Shown: positions 1 to 9,195, counted from the stretch's first letter. The stretch: 64,000 bases of DNA from Pseudomonas sp. S37 (GCF_016658545.1 NZ_JACVZC010000015.1:1-64000), one strand, 5' to 3'. Notes: generated from the letters alone by a model not told the origin. Translations and numbers: made by a program.

Positions 1-69
1 GGTCATGGGGGGGGGGGCCATGGCGGTGGTGGTGGCTTTGGTGGCCATCAGGGCGGCGGCCCGCGCTAA
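1..69 (+). CDS. C-terminal end of a Gly/His-rich protein (partial, 5' end outside window)
   Basis: Reading frame 1 is open from the left edge to a TAA at 67-69 and encodes a tail of about 22 residues made almost only of glycine and histidine, with one Phe and one Gln. Such tails occur in secreted or metal-binding proteins, but no family can be named from this fragment. The coding strand holds an uninterrupted run of 11 G at 7-17, which is prone to slippage. It converges on the SDR gene with about 70 bases between the two stops. Confidence 0.5.
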   Translation, partial: GHGGGGHGGGGGFGGHQGGGPR

Positions 70-139
70 GCTGCCCCCCGCGATGGAGCGCATTGCCTCG
101 GCCGGGCTGCAACAGCGCACCCGGCACGAGGCCACACTG

Positions 140-910
140 TCACCACGCTATACGTTGGCCATCCCATCCCCAGAAGCTGCCACTTTCCGCTGCTGCTGAC
201 CGGCCGATCTGTTCGATCAAACACTGCGCGGCAAACGCCGGCTCGAAGAGCTTGCCTTCTGGCACATTGCCTTGAAAGGGGCGTGACAGTTCGGTGTCAG
301 TGGTCCCCGGGTGTAACGCCAACACTGTAGCGGCCGGGTTCAGGCGTTTCAGTTCGATGCTTGCGGTACGCAACAGCTGGTTCAGCGCCGCCTTGCTCGC
401 CCGATAGCTGTACCAGCCGCCCAGGTGATTGTCGCTGATCGAACCGACCCGGGCCGACAGGGCTGCGAATGTTGCAGGCTGTTTGCGCAGCAGCGGTAGC
501 AGGTGTTTGAGCAGCAGGATGGGGGCAAATGCATTGGTGGCGAAGCTGGCCTGTAAGCCGGCGAGGTCCAGTTGGGCCAGCGACTTCTCGGCTTTGGCGC
601 CTTGCTGGTGGAGGATGCCCAAGGTGCAGATGACTAGATGCAGGTGGTCGCAGGCACCTCCTACCTGGCTCGCCAGCGCAGCGAGTGCGGTTTCGTCGCG
701 CGCATCGCAGTCTGCCAGCCGCAGGCGTTCGCCATGTTGCCGGGTAAGTGCCTGCAGAGCCTCATTGGCACTGGCCCGTCTCGACACGGCCCAGACGCGG
801 CTTACGTCATCACGCGCCAGCAACGCGCGGCACGATGCCAGGCCGATGCCTTGGCTTGCACCGCATATCAGTACGTTGGCGTTGCCAGACAATCCAGGGA
901 TCAGGTTCAT
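140..910 (-). CDS. SDR family oxidoreductase
   Basis: 256 aa short-chain dehydrogenase/reductase. It has a Rossmann N-terminus with the cofactor motif GASQGIG at residues 17-23 and the catalytic Tyr169-x3-Lys173 (YRASK), with serines at 152-157 in the usual catalytic region. The overall layout resembles the CsgA/sniffer-like branch of SDRs that reduce small carbonyl compounds, probably using NAD(P)H in the cytosol. The ATG is preceded by an AAAGG ribosome site. Substrate cannot be deduced: no pathway genes are adjacent, and the gene appears monocistronic. Confidence 0.85.
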   Translation of the reverse strand: MNLIPGLSGNANVLICGASQGIGLASCRALLARDDVSRVWAVSRRASANEALQALTRQHGERLRLADCDARDETALAALASQVGGACDHLHLVICTLGILHQQGAKAEKSLAQLDLAGLQASFATNAFAPILLLKHLLPLLRKQPATFAALSARVGSISDNHLGGWYSYRASKAALNQLLRTASIELKRLNPAATVLALHPGTTDTELSRPFQGNVPEGKLFEPAFAAQCLIEQIGRSAAAESGSFWGWDGQRIAW

Positions 911-988
911 GAGGCGCCTTTTTGCAGGTGGCTTGTTTGGGGCGGTTTGAGGGGTTCATCCGCGAAGCGGGTAATGCGCTGCATGGCA

Positions 989-1027
989 CCGGCTGCGCCG
1001 GTGTTCGCGGCTGAAGCCGCTCCTACA
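989..1027. repeat. REP element
   Basis: A short inverted repeat (ccggctgcgccgg) is followed by gcggctgaagccgc and ctcctaca, the arrangement seen in many gaps of this window. It overlaps the stop codon of the neighbouring 5'-nucleotidase gene (stop at 1023-1025), so part of the repeat is transcribed and translated-adjacent. Confidence 0.8.
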
Positions 1028-1961
1028 CCAACGGCCCCCGGTTCGCTACGCCGAACGGCACATGCACCATCGGCAAATCCCCTGCCGGCGACTGCAGGTG
1101 GCTGCGTTGGTCGTCAAAGAACACGTGTGGCTTTAGGATCGACAACACCCTGGGCTTTTCCATCCCGCCAAGAAAGAAACACTCGTCCGGCGACACCCCC
1201 CAGTCCTTCAAGGTCGTCACCACCCGTTCATGCGAGGGCGCATTACGCGCGGTCACAATGGCAATGCGCAGGATCCGCTTGTACGTCGGGTCTTCGGCCA
1301 ACCTGCGGTCTTCAAGCATGCGAATCAGCGAAAGCTTGCGGTACAGGTCTGCCAACGGCCCCGGCGAATGCGGGGTACCCATGTGCACACGCTCGTGCTC
1401 CTGGAAGTCGTCCAGGTTGTTGTCGCGCTTGAACACGCTCTCTGCCTCGTCGTCGGCAATCACGCCATCGAAGTCGAAGGCCACCCGCAACTCGGTATCG
1501 ATTTCATCGTCGTAGATGCGCGTTGGCAGTACCCGCCCGGCCGGGTAGTCGGCGTCGATCGCCTTTTGCACATCTTCTTCGTTGGCACTGAGAAACAGCG
1601 AGGCATTGAACGCCGGGATGTACTCATAGGGCGAGCGGCCCGACATGAACGCTGCGCGGGTTATGTCCAGCTGGTAGTGGCTGATCGAGCGAAACACGCG
1701 CAGGCCGGTTTCTGGCGAGTTGCGCGAGAGCAGTACCACTTCTACCGGCAATTGAGCGGGGAAGGCCTGGTTGATGCTCAGGAAACGGCGAATGAACGGG
1801 AACGCCACGCCTTTGGGGAAGGGTTCGTCCAGGTTCTGCTGCTGATGCTGACGGTAAGCCTCGACGCCCTCGGTCTGGTAGATGTCGTCAGAGATGCTGA
1901 GGTCGAACAAGGCACTGGACGCGACACCGATCACCAGCTTTTCTTCAATGGGGTAGGGCAT
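1023..1961 (-). CDS. HAD-type 5'-nucleotidase
   Basis: 312 aa from the ATG at 1961, chosen because AGGAG precedes it; an upstream in-frame start at 2006 lacks such a site. The sequence matches the cytosolic 5'-nucleotidase IA-like family (5-nucleotidase Pfam family): a long N-terminal region, then the haloacid dehalogenase motif I FDFDGV with Asp163 and Asp165 as nucleophile and acid/base, a later Thr in IVTARN, and the metal-binding DD in VFFDDQ near the C-terminus. It should hydrolyse nucleoside 5'-monophosphates. It is divergent from the small membrane protein gene that starts at 2073, and its 3' end runs into a REP element. Confidence 0.85.
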   Translation of the reverse strand: MPYPIEEKLVIGVASSALFDLSISDDIYQTEGVEAYRQHQQQNLDEPFPKGVAFPFIRRFLSINQAFPAQLPVEVVLLSRNSPETGLRVFRSISHYQLDITRAAFMSGRSPYEYIPAFNASLFLSANEEDVQKAIDADYPAGRVLPTRIYDDEIDTELRVAFDFDGVIADDEAESVFKRDNNLDDFQEHERVHMGTPHSPGPLADLYRKLSLIRMLEDRRLAEDPTYKRILRIAIVTARNAPSHERVVTTLKDWGVSPDECFFLGGMEKPRVLSILKPHVFFDDQRSHLQSPAGDLPMVHVPFGVANRGPLV

Positions 1962-2072
1962 GAAGCTGCTCCTGCAAGTGGCTTGTCGTTCATTGTACGC
2001 GCGCACATTGATGGTGGATCCATTGATGTCGTTTTGATAGCTTTGCGTACTTTACGCTGTATCTGGATAGGG

Positions 2073-2447
2073 ATGATGAACCAGCCACACGAACACAGCA
2101 GCCTCACTGCACGGGTAAAGCCGCCGCTGGTGGGCGGGCGGGCCGAGGAGGCCATTCAGGCAGACGACTCGCCTTTGCAGGCCAGCCAGCAAGAGGCGTT
2201 GCAGGCCCGCATCGAGGTGCTTAACCAGAAGCTGGTAGCGAGTACCCTGGCCCGGGTGCAGAAGGAAGGGGCACTCCGCAAGAGCCTTGAGCAACTCCAG
2301 CAGCGCCTGGCCGCGTTGACCGCGCGCCAGGGTGAAAGCCAGTTGCAGCCAGAGCCCGGATGGGCAGCGTATCTGGAGCGTAATGCCGTGTCGTTGCTGG
2401 CCCTGGCCGTGGCAGTCTTTACCCTGGGGCTGCACCTGCTCGATTGA
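2073..2447 (+). CDS. Small coiled-coil, tail-anchored membrane protein of unknown function
   Basis: 124 aa (start could also be the next ATG at 2076). Residues about 35-95 are rich in Ala, Gln, Leu, Glu and Arg with heptad spacing, suggesting a coiled coil. Residues about 103-122 are a single hydrophobic segment (SLLALAVAVFTLGLHLL) at the extreme C-terminus, so the protein is probably anchored in the inner membrane with its coiled coil in the cytoplasm. No enzyme motif is visible and I do not recognise the family. It is divergent from the nucleotidase gene and converges on the 2-hydroxyacid dehydrogenase gene. Confidence 0.65.
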   Translation: MMNQPHEHSSLTARVKPPLVGGRAEEAIQADDSPLQASQQEALQARIEVLNQKLVASTLARVQKEGALRKSLEQLQQRLAALTARQGESQLQPEPGWAAYLERNAVSLLALAVAVFTLGLHLLD

Positions 2448-2481
2448 GCGCACCCATAGGGTAGGTAAAACGCCCGCCAGC

Positions 2482-3459
2482 TCAGCTACGGTCAGGCAGC
2501 GCTTGCGGGTTGGCAACGTTTTGCGGCACGCCTTCGAAAAACGCCATCACATTGTCAAAGGCGTCACCAAAGTACAGTTCGTAACCGTTTTTCTCCACAT
2601 AGCCCAGGTGCGGTGTACTGAGCACACGTGGGTGGCGTAGCAGTGGATGGCCAGGGTCTAGCACCGGCTCATCCTCATACACATCCACGGCCGCGTAACC
2701 CGGCCGCCCGGCATCCAGCGCCTGCAGCAAAGCCCCCGGGGCAATCAGTTCTGCGCGGCTGACATTGACCAGCAAAGCGTCAGCCTTCATGCGCGACAGG
2801 TCATCGAAGGTAACCCTATGGCGCGTCTGTTCTGACAAGCGCAAGTTCAGGCTGACAATATCCGCTTCGGCAAAAAAAGCCTCACGCGAGGTAGCCGCCC
2901 GGTGGCCGTCTGCCTCGGCGGCGGCGCGGCTGCTGTCGCTGCCCCACACCAGTACCGGCATATCGAAGGCCTGCGCATAACGCGCCAGGCGTTGGCCGAT
3001 CTTGCCGTAGCCCCAGATGCCCAGCACCTGGCCGGCCAGCGCCCGGCCCAGGTTGACTTGCCAGTGGCCTTGGCGAAAGGCATCGATGGCCGGCACCAGT
3101 TGCCGGCGGGCATTGATAATCAGCGCCCAGGCCAGCTCCGCAGGGGCTACCGGAGAGCCGCGGCCTTCGGTCACGACAATGCCACGCGCGGTGCAGGCAG
3201 CCAGGTCGAGGTGGCTGGACACCTTGCCGGTCTGGCTGATCAGTTTGAGTTTGGGTAGACGGTCGAGCAAGGCGGCGTCGATGCGCGTGCGTTCACGGGT
3301 GAGTACCAGCGCATCGGCATCGGCGAAGCGTGCTGCCAATTGCTCCCGCGTTGCCGGCTGGCGTTCGTGCAGTACGCTGACAGTATGTGCGTTCAGGCGG
3401 TTGAAGCAGTCGAGCGTGCGGATCACATCTTGGTAGTCGTCTGGAATGACAATGTGCAT
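2482..3459 (-). CDS. D-2-hydroxyacid dehydrogenase
   Basis: 325 aa NAD(P)-dependent D-isomer-specific 2-hydroxyacid dehydrogenase of the SerA/GhrA type. The nucleotide-binding motif GIWGYGKIG lies at residues 147-155, and the catalytic triad appears as Arg235 (NVSRAEL), Glu264 (YEDEP) and His284 (TPHLGY). Family members reduce glyoxylate, hydroxypyruvate or other 2-ketoacids in the cytosol; the substrate here is open. The gene lies alone, between a convergent small membrane protein gene and a codirectional LysR gene 117 bases upstream. Confidence 0.88.
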   Translation of the reverse strand: MHIVIPDDYQDVIRTLDCFNRLNAHTVSVLHERQPATREQLAARFADADALVLTRERTRIDAALLDRLPKLKLISQTGKVSSHLDLAACTARGIVVTEGRGSPVAPAELAWALIINARRQLVPAIDAFRQGHWQVNLGRALAGQVLGIWGYGKIGQRLARYAQAFDMPVLVWGSDSSRAAAEADGHRAATSREAFFAEADIVSLNLRLSEQTRHRVTFDDLSRMKADALLVNVSRAELIAPGALLQALDAGRPGYAAVDVYEDEPVLDPGHPLLRHPRVLSTPHLGYVEKNGYELYFGDAFDNVMAFFEGVPQNVANPQALPDRS

Positions 3460-3575
3460 GGTGGCCTGGCCCTGGTTTTACGGTGAAGCACCAAAGATAA
3501 CCCAGCTGGCAGCGCTCGATCGCATAGGCGATGCAAAAGGCATGGCGAAACGGCCATCCGCCGGCCCAGTGCCAC

Positions 3576-4475
3576 CTACGCATTGCGTGACAAATGCTCC
3601 ACCAGAAAATCCACAAACACTCGCACCCGCGCCGGCATCGCCGGGCCACCGACGAATACCGCATGGATCGGCTCGCGGTCGTCAGGGTTGTACGCCTCCA
3701 GTAACGGCAGCAACCGCCCGCTGGCCAGGTCATCGGCCACGGTGAAGGTGCCGATACGCGCGACGCCCGCGCCAAGCCTGGCCAATTGCGCCAGCGCTTC
3801 GCCGCTGCTGCATTCGATGTTCCCTGTCACTTTCAACGAAAACACTTGCCCGTCACGGCGGAACGGCCAGTCCGGCGCTGCACGGCGGAAGTTGAAGCGC
3901 AGGCAGTTGTGCCTGGCCAGGTCTTCCGGTACCTGCGGCGTACCACAGCGCGCCAGGTATTCTGGTGAGGCCACCACCACCTGGCCGGTCTCGCCAATGG
4001 CGCGGGCGCTGAGCGAACTGTCCGGCAGGTGACCGAAGCGCAGCGCGACGTCGGCCTGGCCGCCGAGAATGTCGGCCACTTCGTCGCTGAGGGTCAGGTC
4101 TACCAGCACCTGCGGGTAGCGCGCACTGAAGGCTGCCAGCAGCGGTACCACGGTCAGCCGGGCATGGCCCAGTGCCGCGCTGACTCGCAAGCGCCCGCGT
4201 GGCACCCCTTGGTCGGTGATCGCTTCTTCCACCTCCTGCATGTCGGCCAGCACCCGCCGCGCACCGCGCAGGTAGGCGTCGCCTTCGGGGGTAAGCGTAA
4301 GCGCCCGGGTGGTGCGCAGCAGCAGGCGTGTGCCCAGGCGCTGTTCGGTGCGGGCGAGAATGCGGCTGACTGCCGAGGGCGTCAGGCCCAGCGCCCGCGC
4401 GGCGGCAGACAAGCTGCCCTCCTGCGCCACCCTGGCAAATATCTCCATCTCGCCGGATCTTCCACTGAAGTCCAT
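3576..4475 (-). CDS. LysR-family transcriptional regulator
   Basis: 299 aa from the ATG at 4475, preferred because GAGG sits about nine bases upstream; an in-frame start at 4505 would add ten residues. The N-terminal helix-turn-helix (FARVAQEGSLSAAARALG... SAVSRILARTEQ) is followed by a LysR substrate-binding domain. It resembles the CrgA/DmlR branch. It is divergent from the MFS gene at 4570, with a promoter gap of 94 bases, so it most likely controls that exporter and itself. Confidence 0.88.
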   Translation of the reverse strand: MDFSGRSGEMEIFARVAQEGSLSAAARALGLTPSAVSRILARTEQRLGTRLLLRTTRALTLTPEGDAYLRGARRVLADMQEVEEAITDQGVPRGRLRVSAALGHARLTVVPLLAAFSARYPQVLVDLTLSDEVADILGGQADVALRFGHLPDSSLSARAIGETGQVVVASPEYLARCGTPQVPEDLARHNCLRFNFRRAAPDWPFRRDGQVFSLKVTGNIECSSGEALAQLARLGAGVARIGTFTVADDLASGRLLPLLEAYNPDDREPIHAVFVGGPAMPARVRVFVDFLVEHLSRNA

Positions 4476-4569
4476 TTGTGCCTCGTAAGCAAAGGTGGTT
4501 CGCAAAAATGCAGTCTAGTGCAAGTTTTAAACGGATCGTAGCATTTGCGGCATAGATAAGGAGCTTGCC

Positions 4570-5739
4570 ATGCGTATCAATCCACCTCTGGTCGCACTCG
4601 CTATCGGTGCCTTCGGCATTGGTGTCACCGAGTTCGCCCCCATGGGCATGTTGCCCAGTATCGCCACTGACCTTGGCGTTTCCATTCCCACTGCCGGGCT
4701 GCTGGTCAGTGCCTATGCCATCGGTGTGCTGATCGGCGCACCGCTGATGACCCTGGCCACGGTGAAGATACCGCGCCGTTACCTGTTGATCGGGCTGATG
4801 GCCATCTTCACCCTGGGCAACCTGATGTCGGCCCTGGCCAGCGACTACACCAGCCTGTTGGTGGCGCGCGTGGTCACCTCGCTCAACCACGGTGCGTTCT
4901 TTGGTATCGGCGCGATTGTCGCGGCCAGTGTGGTACCGCCCGAGAAGCGCGCCGGGGCCGTGGCGGCGATGTTCATGGGCCTGACCCTGGCGACCATCGG
5001 CGGGGTGCCGCTGGCGACCTGGTTTGGTGAAATGCTCGGCTGGCGCACGGCGTTCTGGGGCATTGCCGGGCTTGGTCTGGTTGCAATGACCACGCTCTGG
5101 TACGCACTGCCCAATGTGCCGACGCCCAAAGGCGATGGCGCCATGGCCGAAATCCGCGTGCTTGGCCGCGGGCCGGTGCTGGCAGCATTGCTGCTGACCG
5201 TGGTGGGCTCCAGTGCGATGTTCACGGTATTCACCTACATCGCGCCGATCCTGCAGAGCGAAGCGGCGGCGTCCACGACCTTCGTCACGGTCATGCTGGT
5301 GTTGTTCGGTGTCGGTCTGACCTTGGGCAACGTGTGGGGCGGCAAGGCCGCGGATCGCTCGATCGATCGCACCTTGATCCTGTCGTTGGCGGTGCTGATT
5401 GCCGTGTTGCTGGTGTTCCCATTGGTGCTGGACTGGCCACTGCCGACCGCGCTGGCGATTCTGGTCTGGGGCGCGGCCAGCTTTGCGCTGGTGCCGCCGC
5501 TGCAGATGCGCGTGATGGAGGCGGCCAAGGATGCGCCCAACCTGGCGTCGACCGTGAACATTGGCGCGTTCAACCTGGGGAATGCGATAGGCGCGGCGCT
5601 GGGTGGCGCGGTGATCAATGCAGGCATGGGCTACCCGGCAATTTCCCAGGCGGGAGCGGCGATGGCGGCGCTGGGGCTGGTGATGGTGCTGCTGTTTGCC
5701 TGGCGGGGGCGGGCGGTGGCGGGTCAGCTTGCGGTGTAG
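4570..5739 (+). CDS. MFS transporter, DHA1 (drug/arabinose efflux) type
   Basis: 389 aa with about 12 hydrophobic segments, in the size range of DHA1 family exporters such as AraJ/YdhP. The N-terminal GVTEFAPMGMLP signature is characteristic of this branch, which carries a conserved Glu in TM1. An AAGGAG site lies seven bases before the ATG. Likely a proton-driven efflux pump in the inner membrane; substrate unknown. Divergent LysR gene upstream is the likely regulator, and a strong intrinsic terminator follows at 5755-5778. Confidence 0.88.
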   Translation: MRINPPLVALAIGAFGIGVTEFAPMGMLPSIATDLGVSIPTAGLLVSAYAIGVLIGAPLMTLATVKIPRRYLLIGLMAIFTLGNLMSALASDYTSLLVARVVTSLNHGAFFGIGAIVAASVVPPEKRAGAVAAMFMGLTLATIGGVPLATWFGEMLGWRTAFWGIAGLGLVAMTTLWYALPNVPTPKGDGAMAEIRVLGRGPVLAALLLTVVGSSAMFTVFTYIAPILQSEAAASTTFVTVMLVLFGVGLTLGNVWGGKAADRSIDRTLILSLAVLIAVLLVFPLVLDWPLPTALAILVWGAASFALVPPLQMRVMEAAKDAPNLASTVNIGAFNLGNAIGAALGGAVINAGMGYPAISQAGAAMAALGLVMVLLFAWRGRAVAGQLAV

Positions 5740-5754
5740 CAGGTTGGGGTATGC

Positions 5755-5778
5755 GGGGGCGCTTATCGCCCCCTCTTT
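5755..5778 (+). terminator. Rho-independent terminator after the MFS gene
   Basis: A perfect 7-bp stem (ggggg-c-g / c-g-ccccc) with a 5-base loop (cttat) is followed by TCTTT. It sits 15 bases after the MFS stop codon and only a few bases before the end of the convergent glutathione S-transferase gene. Confidence 0.8.
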
Positions 5779-5781
5779 AGG

Positions 5782-6405
5782 TTACGGCGTACCGTTACGG
5801 CCATGCAGGTGATAGGCCGGGCGCTCGCTCAGGCGTTCGTAGTAATCGCGCACGGCTGGCAAGTGCGGGTGCTCGAACGGTGTTTCGAACCAGCGGTTGA
5901 CCGACAGGCCGATCGGGATGTCGGCCAGGGTGAACTGGCTGCCCGCCACATAGGCACCGGTGCTGGCCAGTTGGCGGTCCAGGATGCGCATGTAATGCGA
6001 CCAGTCTGCACAACCGGCGGCGAGCGCCTGCGGGTCCTGGTGGGCGGGCGAGTGCCTGACCAGTGACATGAAGGCGTAGCTCCACGAGCGGTTGAGGTCC
6101 GAAGCCTGCCAGTCGATCCACTGGTCGATCTTGGCCCGCGCCTGCGCCTCGCCCGGGTAGAACGCGGTGGCGCCGTAGCGGTTGGCCAGGTAGCGGATGA
6201 TGCTGTTGGACTCCCACAAAGTGAAGTCGCCATCCTGGATCACCGGGACCATGGCGTTGGGGTTCAGCGCCATGAATTCGGCGCTGTCGGTGGGCTGGAA
6301 GCCCGAGCCCCAGTCTTCGCGCTCGAACGCTACCTCGAATTCAGCGCAGGCCCACAGGACTTTTCGCACATTGATGGATGAGGCTCTGCCGAGTATCCGT
6401 AGCAT
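5782..6405 (-). CDS. Glutathione S-transferase family protein
   Basis: 207 aa from the ATG at 6405 (AGGA upstream). The N-terminal thioredoxin-like domain starts [14 protein letters not shown], with Ser/Asn at the position where GSTs stabilise the glutathione thiol, and contains the cis-Pro in NAMVPVI and the glutathione gamma-glutamyl contact [10 protein letters not shown]. An all-helical C-terminal domain follows (about residues 90-200). Upstream in-frame sequence as far as 6546 is rejected because it shows no domain and no ribosome site. Cytosolic conjugation or peroxidase function is likely; no substrate is indicated. Confidence 0.88.
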   Translation of the reverse strand: MLRILGRASSINVRKVLWACAEFEVAFEREDWGSGFQPTDSAEFMALNPNAMVPVIQDGDFTLWESNSIIRYLANRYGATAFYPGEAQARAKIDQWIDWQASDLNRSWSYAFMSLVRHSPAHQDPQALAAGCADWSHYMRILDRQLASTGAYVAGSQFTLADIPIGLSVNRWFETPFEHPHLPAVRDYYERLSERPAYHLHGRNGTP

Positions 6406-6602
6406 GGTGTTCGTCCTGATGTGGGGGTGGTTGATCGTCCGCCACTGCTGGGTGCCGGTCAAGGGGCGGTTCATTGGATCAGCGTGCGCTTTGTAGGAAT
6501 CTTGTAGTCCATTTCCGAAAGTAACCCCCTCCACCCCATAGGTCATTGTGGTGAGGCAGGTTGGCGCCTAGTCTCGGCACGCTCAACCCCTGAGGAATGG
6601 AC

Positions 6603-6905
6603 ATGGAAAACGACACCCCGAAAGACAACAGCAAACTCAATGTCGTGCGTGCCGCCAGCCGGTTTGGCAACCCCGATGCCGAACTGGTGCAAATGCGGCC
6701 GCAGTTGCCGATGCGTACAGCGCTGATGGAAGCATCGGGCATCATGGGTTGCATCACCGAAATCACCCGCAAGGCCATCGACAGGCCCGGCGACCGCAAG
6801 GTGATGATGAAGGCCACGTTCTACCTGGCCGGCATGGCCAAGGCACTGATCGATGGCCAGTTGCAGCAGATGCGCCAGGCGCGCGAAGGTGAGGGCGAAG
6901 CCTAG
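6603..6905 (+). CDS. Small conserved-type protein of unknown function
   Basis: 100 aa. The start at 6603 has GAGGA at ideal spacing; the ATG six bases earlier would sit directly on that site. The protein is soluble and helical, with a central segment (ALMEASGIMGCITEITRKA) and a C-terminal charged helix. It resembles the short DUF3077/DUF6124-like proteins of Pseudomonas in size and pattern, but I am not sure of that link. The stop is 79 bases before the next gene's TTG start, so the two may be cotranscribed. Confidence 0.6.
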   Translation: MENDTPKDNSKLNVVRAASRFGNPDAELVQMRPQLPMRTALMEASGIMGCITEITRKAIDRPGDRKVMMKATFYLAGMAKALIDGQLQQMRQAREGEGEA

Positions 6906-6984
6906 ACAGGGTTGCCTGGGGGGCGCGAACTTGGCACCCTTGAGCGGTTTTAATCGTCTGTATCACGTCAGAAGGAAGTACGCA

Positions 6985-7716
6985 TTGAGCTGGGACAAGG
7001 TGGGGAAGCTTCTGGTCACCGTGCTGATTGGCCTGATGGTCCTGTTGGCTGCTTACGCGTTGTTCAGGGGCAACCCGCGCCTGGAAGCGTCCTTGACCTA
7101 TGCCTACCTCACTTACCCCAGCCAGTTCAGCGAGCGCATCAGCAAGGCCAGCGAGCAGCTCAAGTACGAGCAGCTGCAGGGGCGCATTAACAGTATCAGC
7201 CAGGGTGAGCTGGGTCACGACCAGGTCGAGCGCCTGATCGAAATGGCCCAGGCACCCTATGCCCAGCTGTTCGCCAAGCCGTTCGAGGCCGGGTTGGTCG
7301 ACCACCGTACCGGCTTGCTTATCGAGTTGCGCAACAGCGGTGACGCGCAGGTACGCCAGGTGAAGATCCGCCTCCCAGCCAAGGGCCTGGTGCAGGTACG
7401 CGACGCTGCTGGCAATGACACGCTCCTGGAGCATGCCACTGCGCAAGTGGAGATCCCGGCCATCGAGCCAGGTGGCGCGTGCAAGGTGTGGGTGTATTTC
7501 GACGCTGACTTTTCGCAGATCCGTCAGGGCGGGGTCAGCATCAGGCATGCCGACGGTGCGGCCAATATGCAGGTGTACCGCGAGGTCATCGGTTTCCCGG
7601 CAACAGTGGCCCGCTACAGCCGCGAGCTGATGGTGGTGCTGGGTGTACTGGCGCTTGGCGTGCTGGGCCTGGGTTATGCCTGCCTGGCACGGCGTGAGCG
7701 TCGTCGCCTGCCGTGA
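6985..7716 (+). CDS. Bitopic membrane protein of unknown function (TTG start)
   Basis: 243 aa starting at a TTG at 6985, chosen because GAAGGAAG lies six bases before it and because upstream in-frame residues look non-coding. A transmembrane segment spans about residues 8-27 (LVTVLIGLMVLLAAYALF) and another about residues 215-235 (LMVVLGVLALGVLGLGYACL). Between them is a large domain, probably periplasmic, whose second half (LLIELRNSGDAQVRQVKIRLP onward) has beta-sandwich character. No family recognised. It follows the 6603 gene and may share its transcript. Confidence 0.65.
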   Translation: MSWDKVGKLLVTVLIGLMVLLAAYALFRGNPRLEASLTYAYLTYPSQFSERISKASEQLKYEQLQGRINSISQGELGHDQVERLIEMAQAPYAQLFAKPFEAGLVDHRTGLLIELRNSGDAQVRQVKIRLPAKGLVQVRDAAGNDTLLEHATAQVEIPAIEPGGACKVWVYFDADFSQIRQGGVSIRHADGAANMQVYREVIGFPATVARYSRELMVVLGVLALGVLGLGYACLARRERRRLP

Positions 7717-7733
7717 TATCTGCATTGGCCGTG

Positions 7734-7851
7734 TGATCGAGCGCCGCCCGCGCGGCGCTTCGCGGCACAAGGCCGCTCCCACAGGGGCCTGCGTACGCCG
7801 ATCAATGTGGGAGCGGCCTTGCGTCGCGAAAGGGCCGCAGAGCGGCCCCAA
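7734..7851. repeat. Pair of REP elements in opposite orientation (BIME-like)
   Basis: One element (gcgccgcccgcgcggcgc ... aaggccgctcccacagg, about 7739-7784) faces a second (tgtgggagcggcctt ... ggccgcagagcggcc, about 7806-7851). The pair fills most of the 267-base gap between two convergent genes and may act as a transcript end. Nothing else is seen between 7717 and 7983. Confidence 0.8.
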
Positions 7852-7983
7852 CGGTCTAAAGGTGTATCAGCTTTTCAGCCACAAATTCTCGAACCGCCAT
7901 GCCGTGGTGGAACTCCAGCCCGGGCTGCAGCCGCAGGGTCTAGCTGCTGGCATCGGCATTGGGCTCCATCCCAGGCCATGGCG

Positions 7984-9183
7984 TCAGGCCCCGTTGCTGG
8001 CGTGCAGTTGCACGGGGGCCACGGGCTGGCGGGCCAAGGGCGCACGCTGCTCGCGGAAGTGCGGCAGGATGTGTTCGCCAATCCGGTAGGCTTCTTCCAG
8101 GTGCGGGTAGCCTGCCAGGAAGAACACGTCGACACCAATGCCGTGGTACTCGCGGATGCGCGCCACCACGTTGGCGTAGCTGCCCACCAGCGCGCAGCCC
8201 GGTGGGATGCCGATGTAGCCGAAGCCGGTCCACACATTGGGGTGGATGAAGAAGTCGTCGAAGGCCGTTGCCTCGTCCTGGTCGCCGTAGCCATGCTCGT
8301 AGCTCAGCTTGCGCGCGGTGCGCAGGCCGGCGTGGGCGGCGCGGGCCTTGACAGTGCCCTTGGCCACGCCTTCGTCGAAGAAACGCTTGGCCTCGGCCAG
8401 CGCGGCTTCTTCGCTGTCGCGGGCGATCACGTCGATGGACAGGCCAAAGCGGATGTCGTTGCGCCCCCACTTCAGCGCCCGGGCGCGGATGTCGGCGATC
8501 AGCGCGGCGATCTCGTCCGGGTGCTCGGAGCGCATCAGGTAGAAGTCGGCATGCTTGGCGGCGAACTCGCGCGCCGCCACCGACGAGCCGGCCGTGCAGA
8601 TCAGCGGCAGTTCAGCCTTTTTCAGCGGGCCGCGCAGGCCGCCGCCTTCGGCCCGGTAATAGGCACCCTCATAATGGAACTGCTCGTTGTGCCAATAGCC
8701 GCGCACCACGTCCATGAACTCGGTGGCGCGGGCGTAGCGCTGGTCGTGGTCCTCGAAGTCGCCGACCTGGCGCTGGATGGCGTCCGAGCCGCCATTGATG
8801 ATGTTCCACACCAGGCGGTTGCCGGTGGCGCGCTGGTAGGTGGCGGCCTGTTGCACGGCCACCCAGGGCGTGTAGTGGTAGGGCTGGAAGGCGGTGACGA
8901 ACTTCAGCGCACGGGTTTCCCGGGCCAGCAGCGAGCACACTGTCCAGGGCTCTTCGCCGCTGGGCGCGTTGACCATCAGTGCGCCGCCGAAGCCGTTGAT
9001 TTCAGCAGCACGGGCGATCTGCCCGAGGTAGTCGATGTAGGTGAAATGATCGCCGACGGCAAAGCCGGATACGGCGCCGGTGCTGGGGCCGCCGGCGTGC
9101 CAGTCGCCACGGTTGCGCGGGTCGCCGGGAAGGAACTGGGTTTCGCCGTGCAGGGGCAAGCGGGTGAAGAATTCGATGCTCAT
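7984..9183 (-). CDS. LLM class flavin-dependent monooxygenase (SsuD/SfnG-like)
   Basis: 399 aa bacterial luciferase-like (TIM-barrel) monooxygenase. Motifs typical of the SsuD/SfnG group are visible, for example FGGALM, FVTAFQPYHYTPWVAVQQ, NIINGGS and YANVVARIREY. Such enzymes use FMNH2 supplied by a separate reductase to cleave C-S bonds of alkanesulfonates or dimethyl sulfone, releasing sulfite. AAGGAG precedes the ATG. It is the last gene of a three-gene operon with a secreted lipase and a sulfonate-type binding protein, divergent from an SfnR-like activator, which supports a sulfur-scavenging role. No reductase gene is present locally. Confidence 0.85.
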   Translation of the reverse strand: MSIEFFTRLPLHGETQFLPGDPRNRGDWHAGGPSTGAVSGFAVGDHFTYIDYLGQIARAAEINGFGGALMVNAPSGEEPWTVCSLLARETRALKFVTAFQPYHYTPWVAVQQAATYQRATGNRLVWNIINGGSDAIQRQVGDFEDHDQRYARATEFMDVVRGYWHNEQFHYEGAYYRAEGGGLRGPLKKAELPLICTAGSSVAAREFAAKHADFYLMRSEHPDEIAALIADIRARALKWGRNDIRFGLSIDVIARDSEEAALAEAKRFFDEGVAKGTVKARAAHAGLRTARKLSYEHGYGDQDEATAFDDFFIHPNVWTGFGYIGIPPGCALVGSYANVVARIREYHGIGVDVFFLAGYPHLEEAYRIGEHILPHFREQRAPLARQPVAPVQLHASNGA

Positions 9184-9195
9184 GGCGTGTACTCC

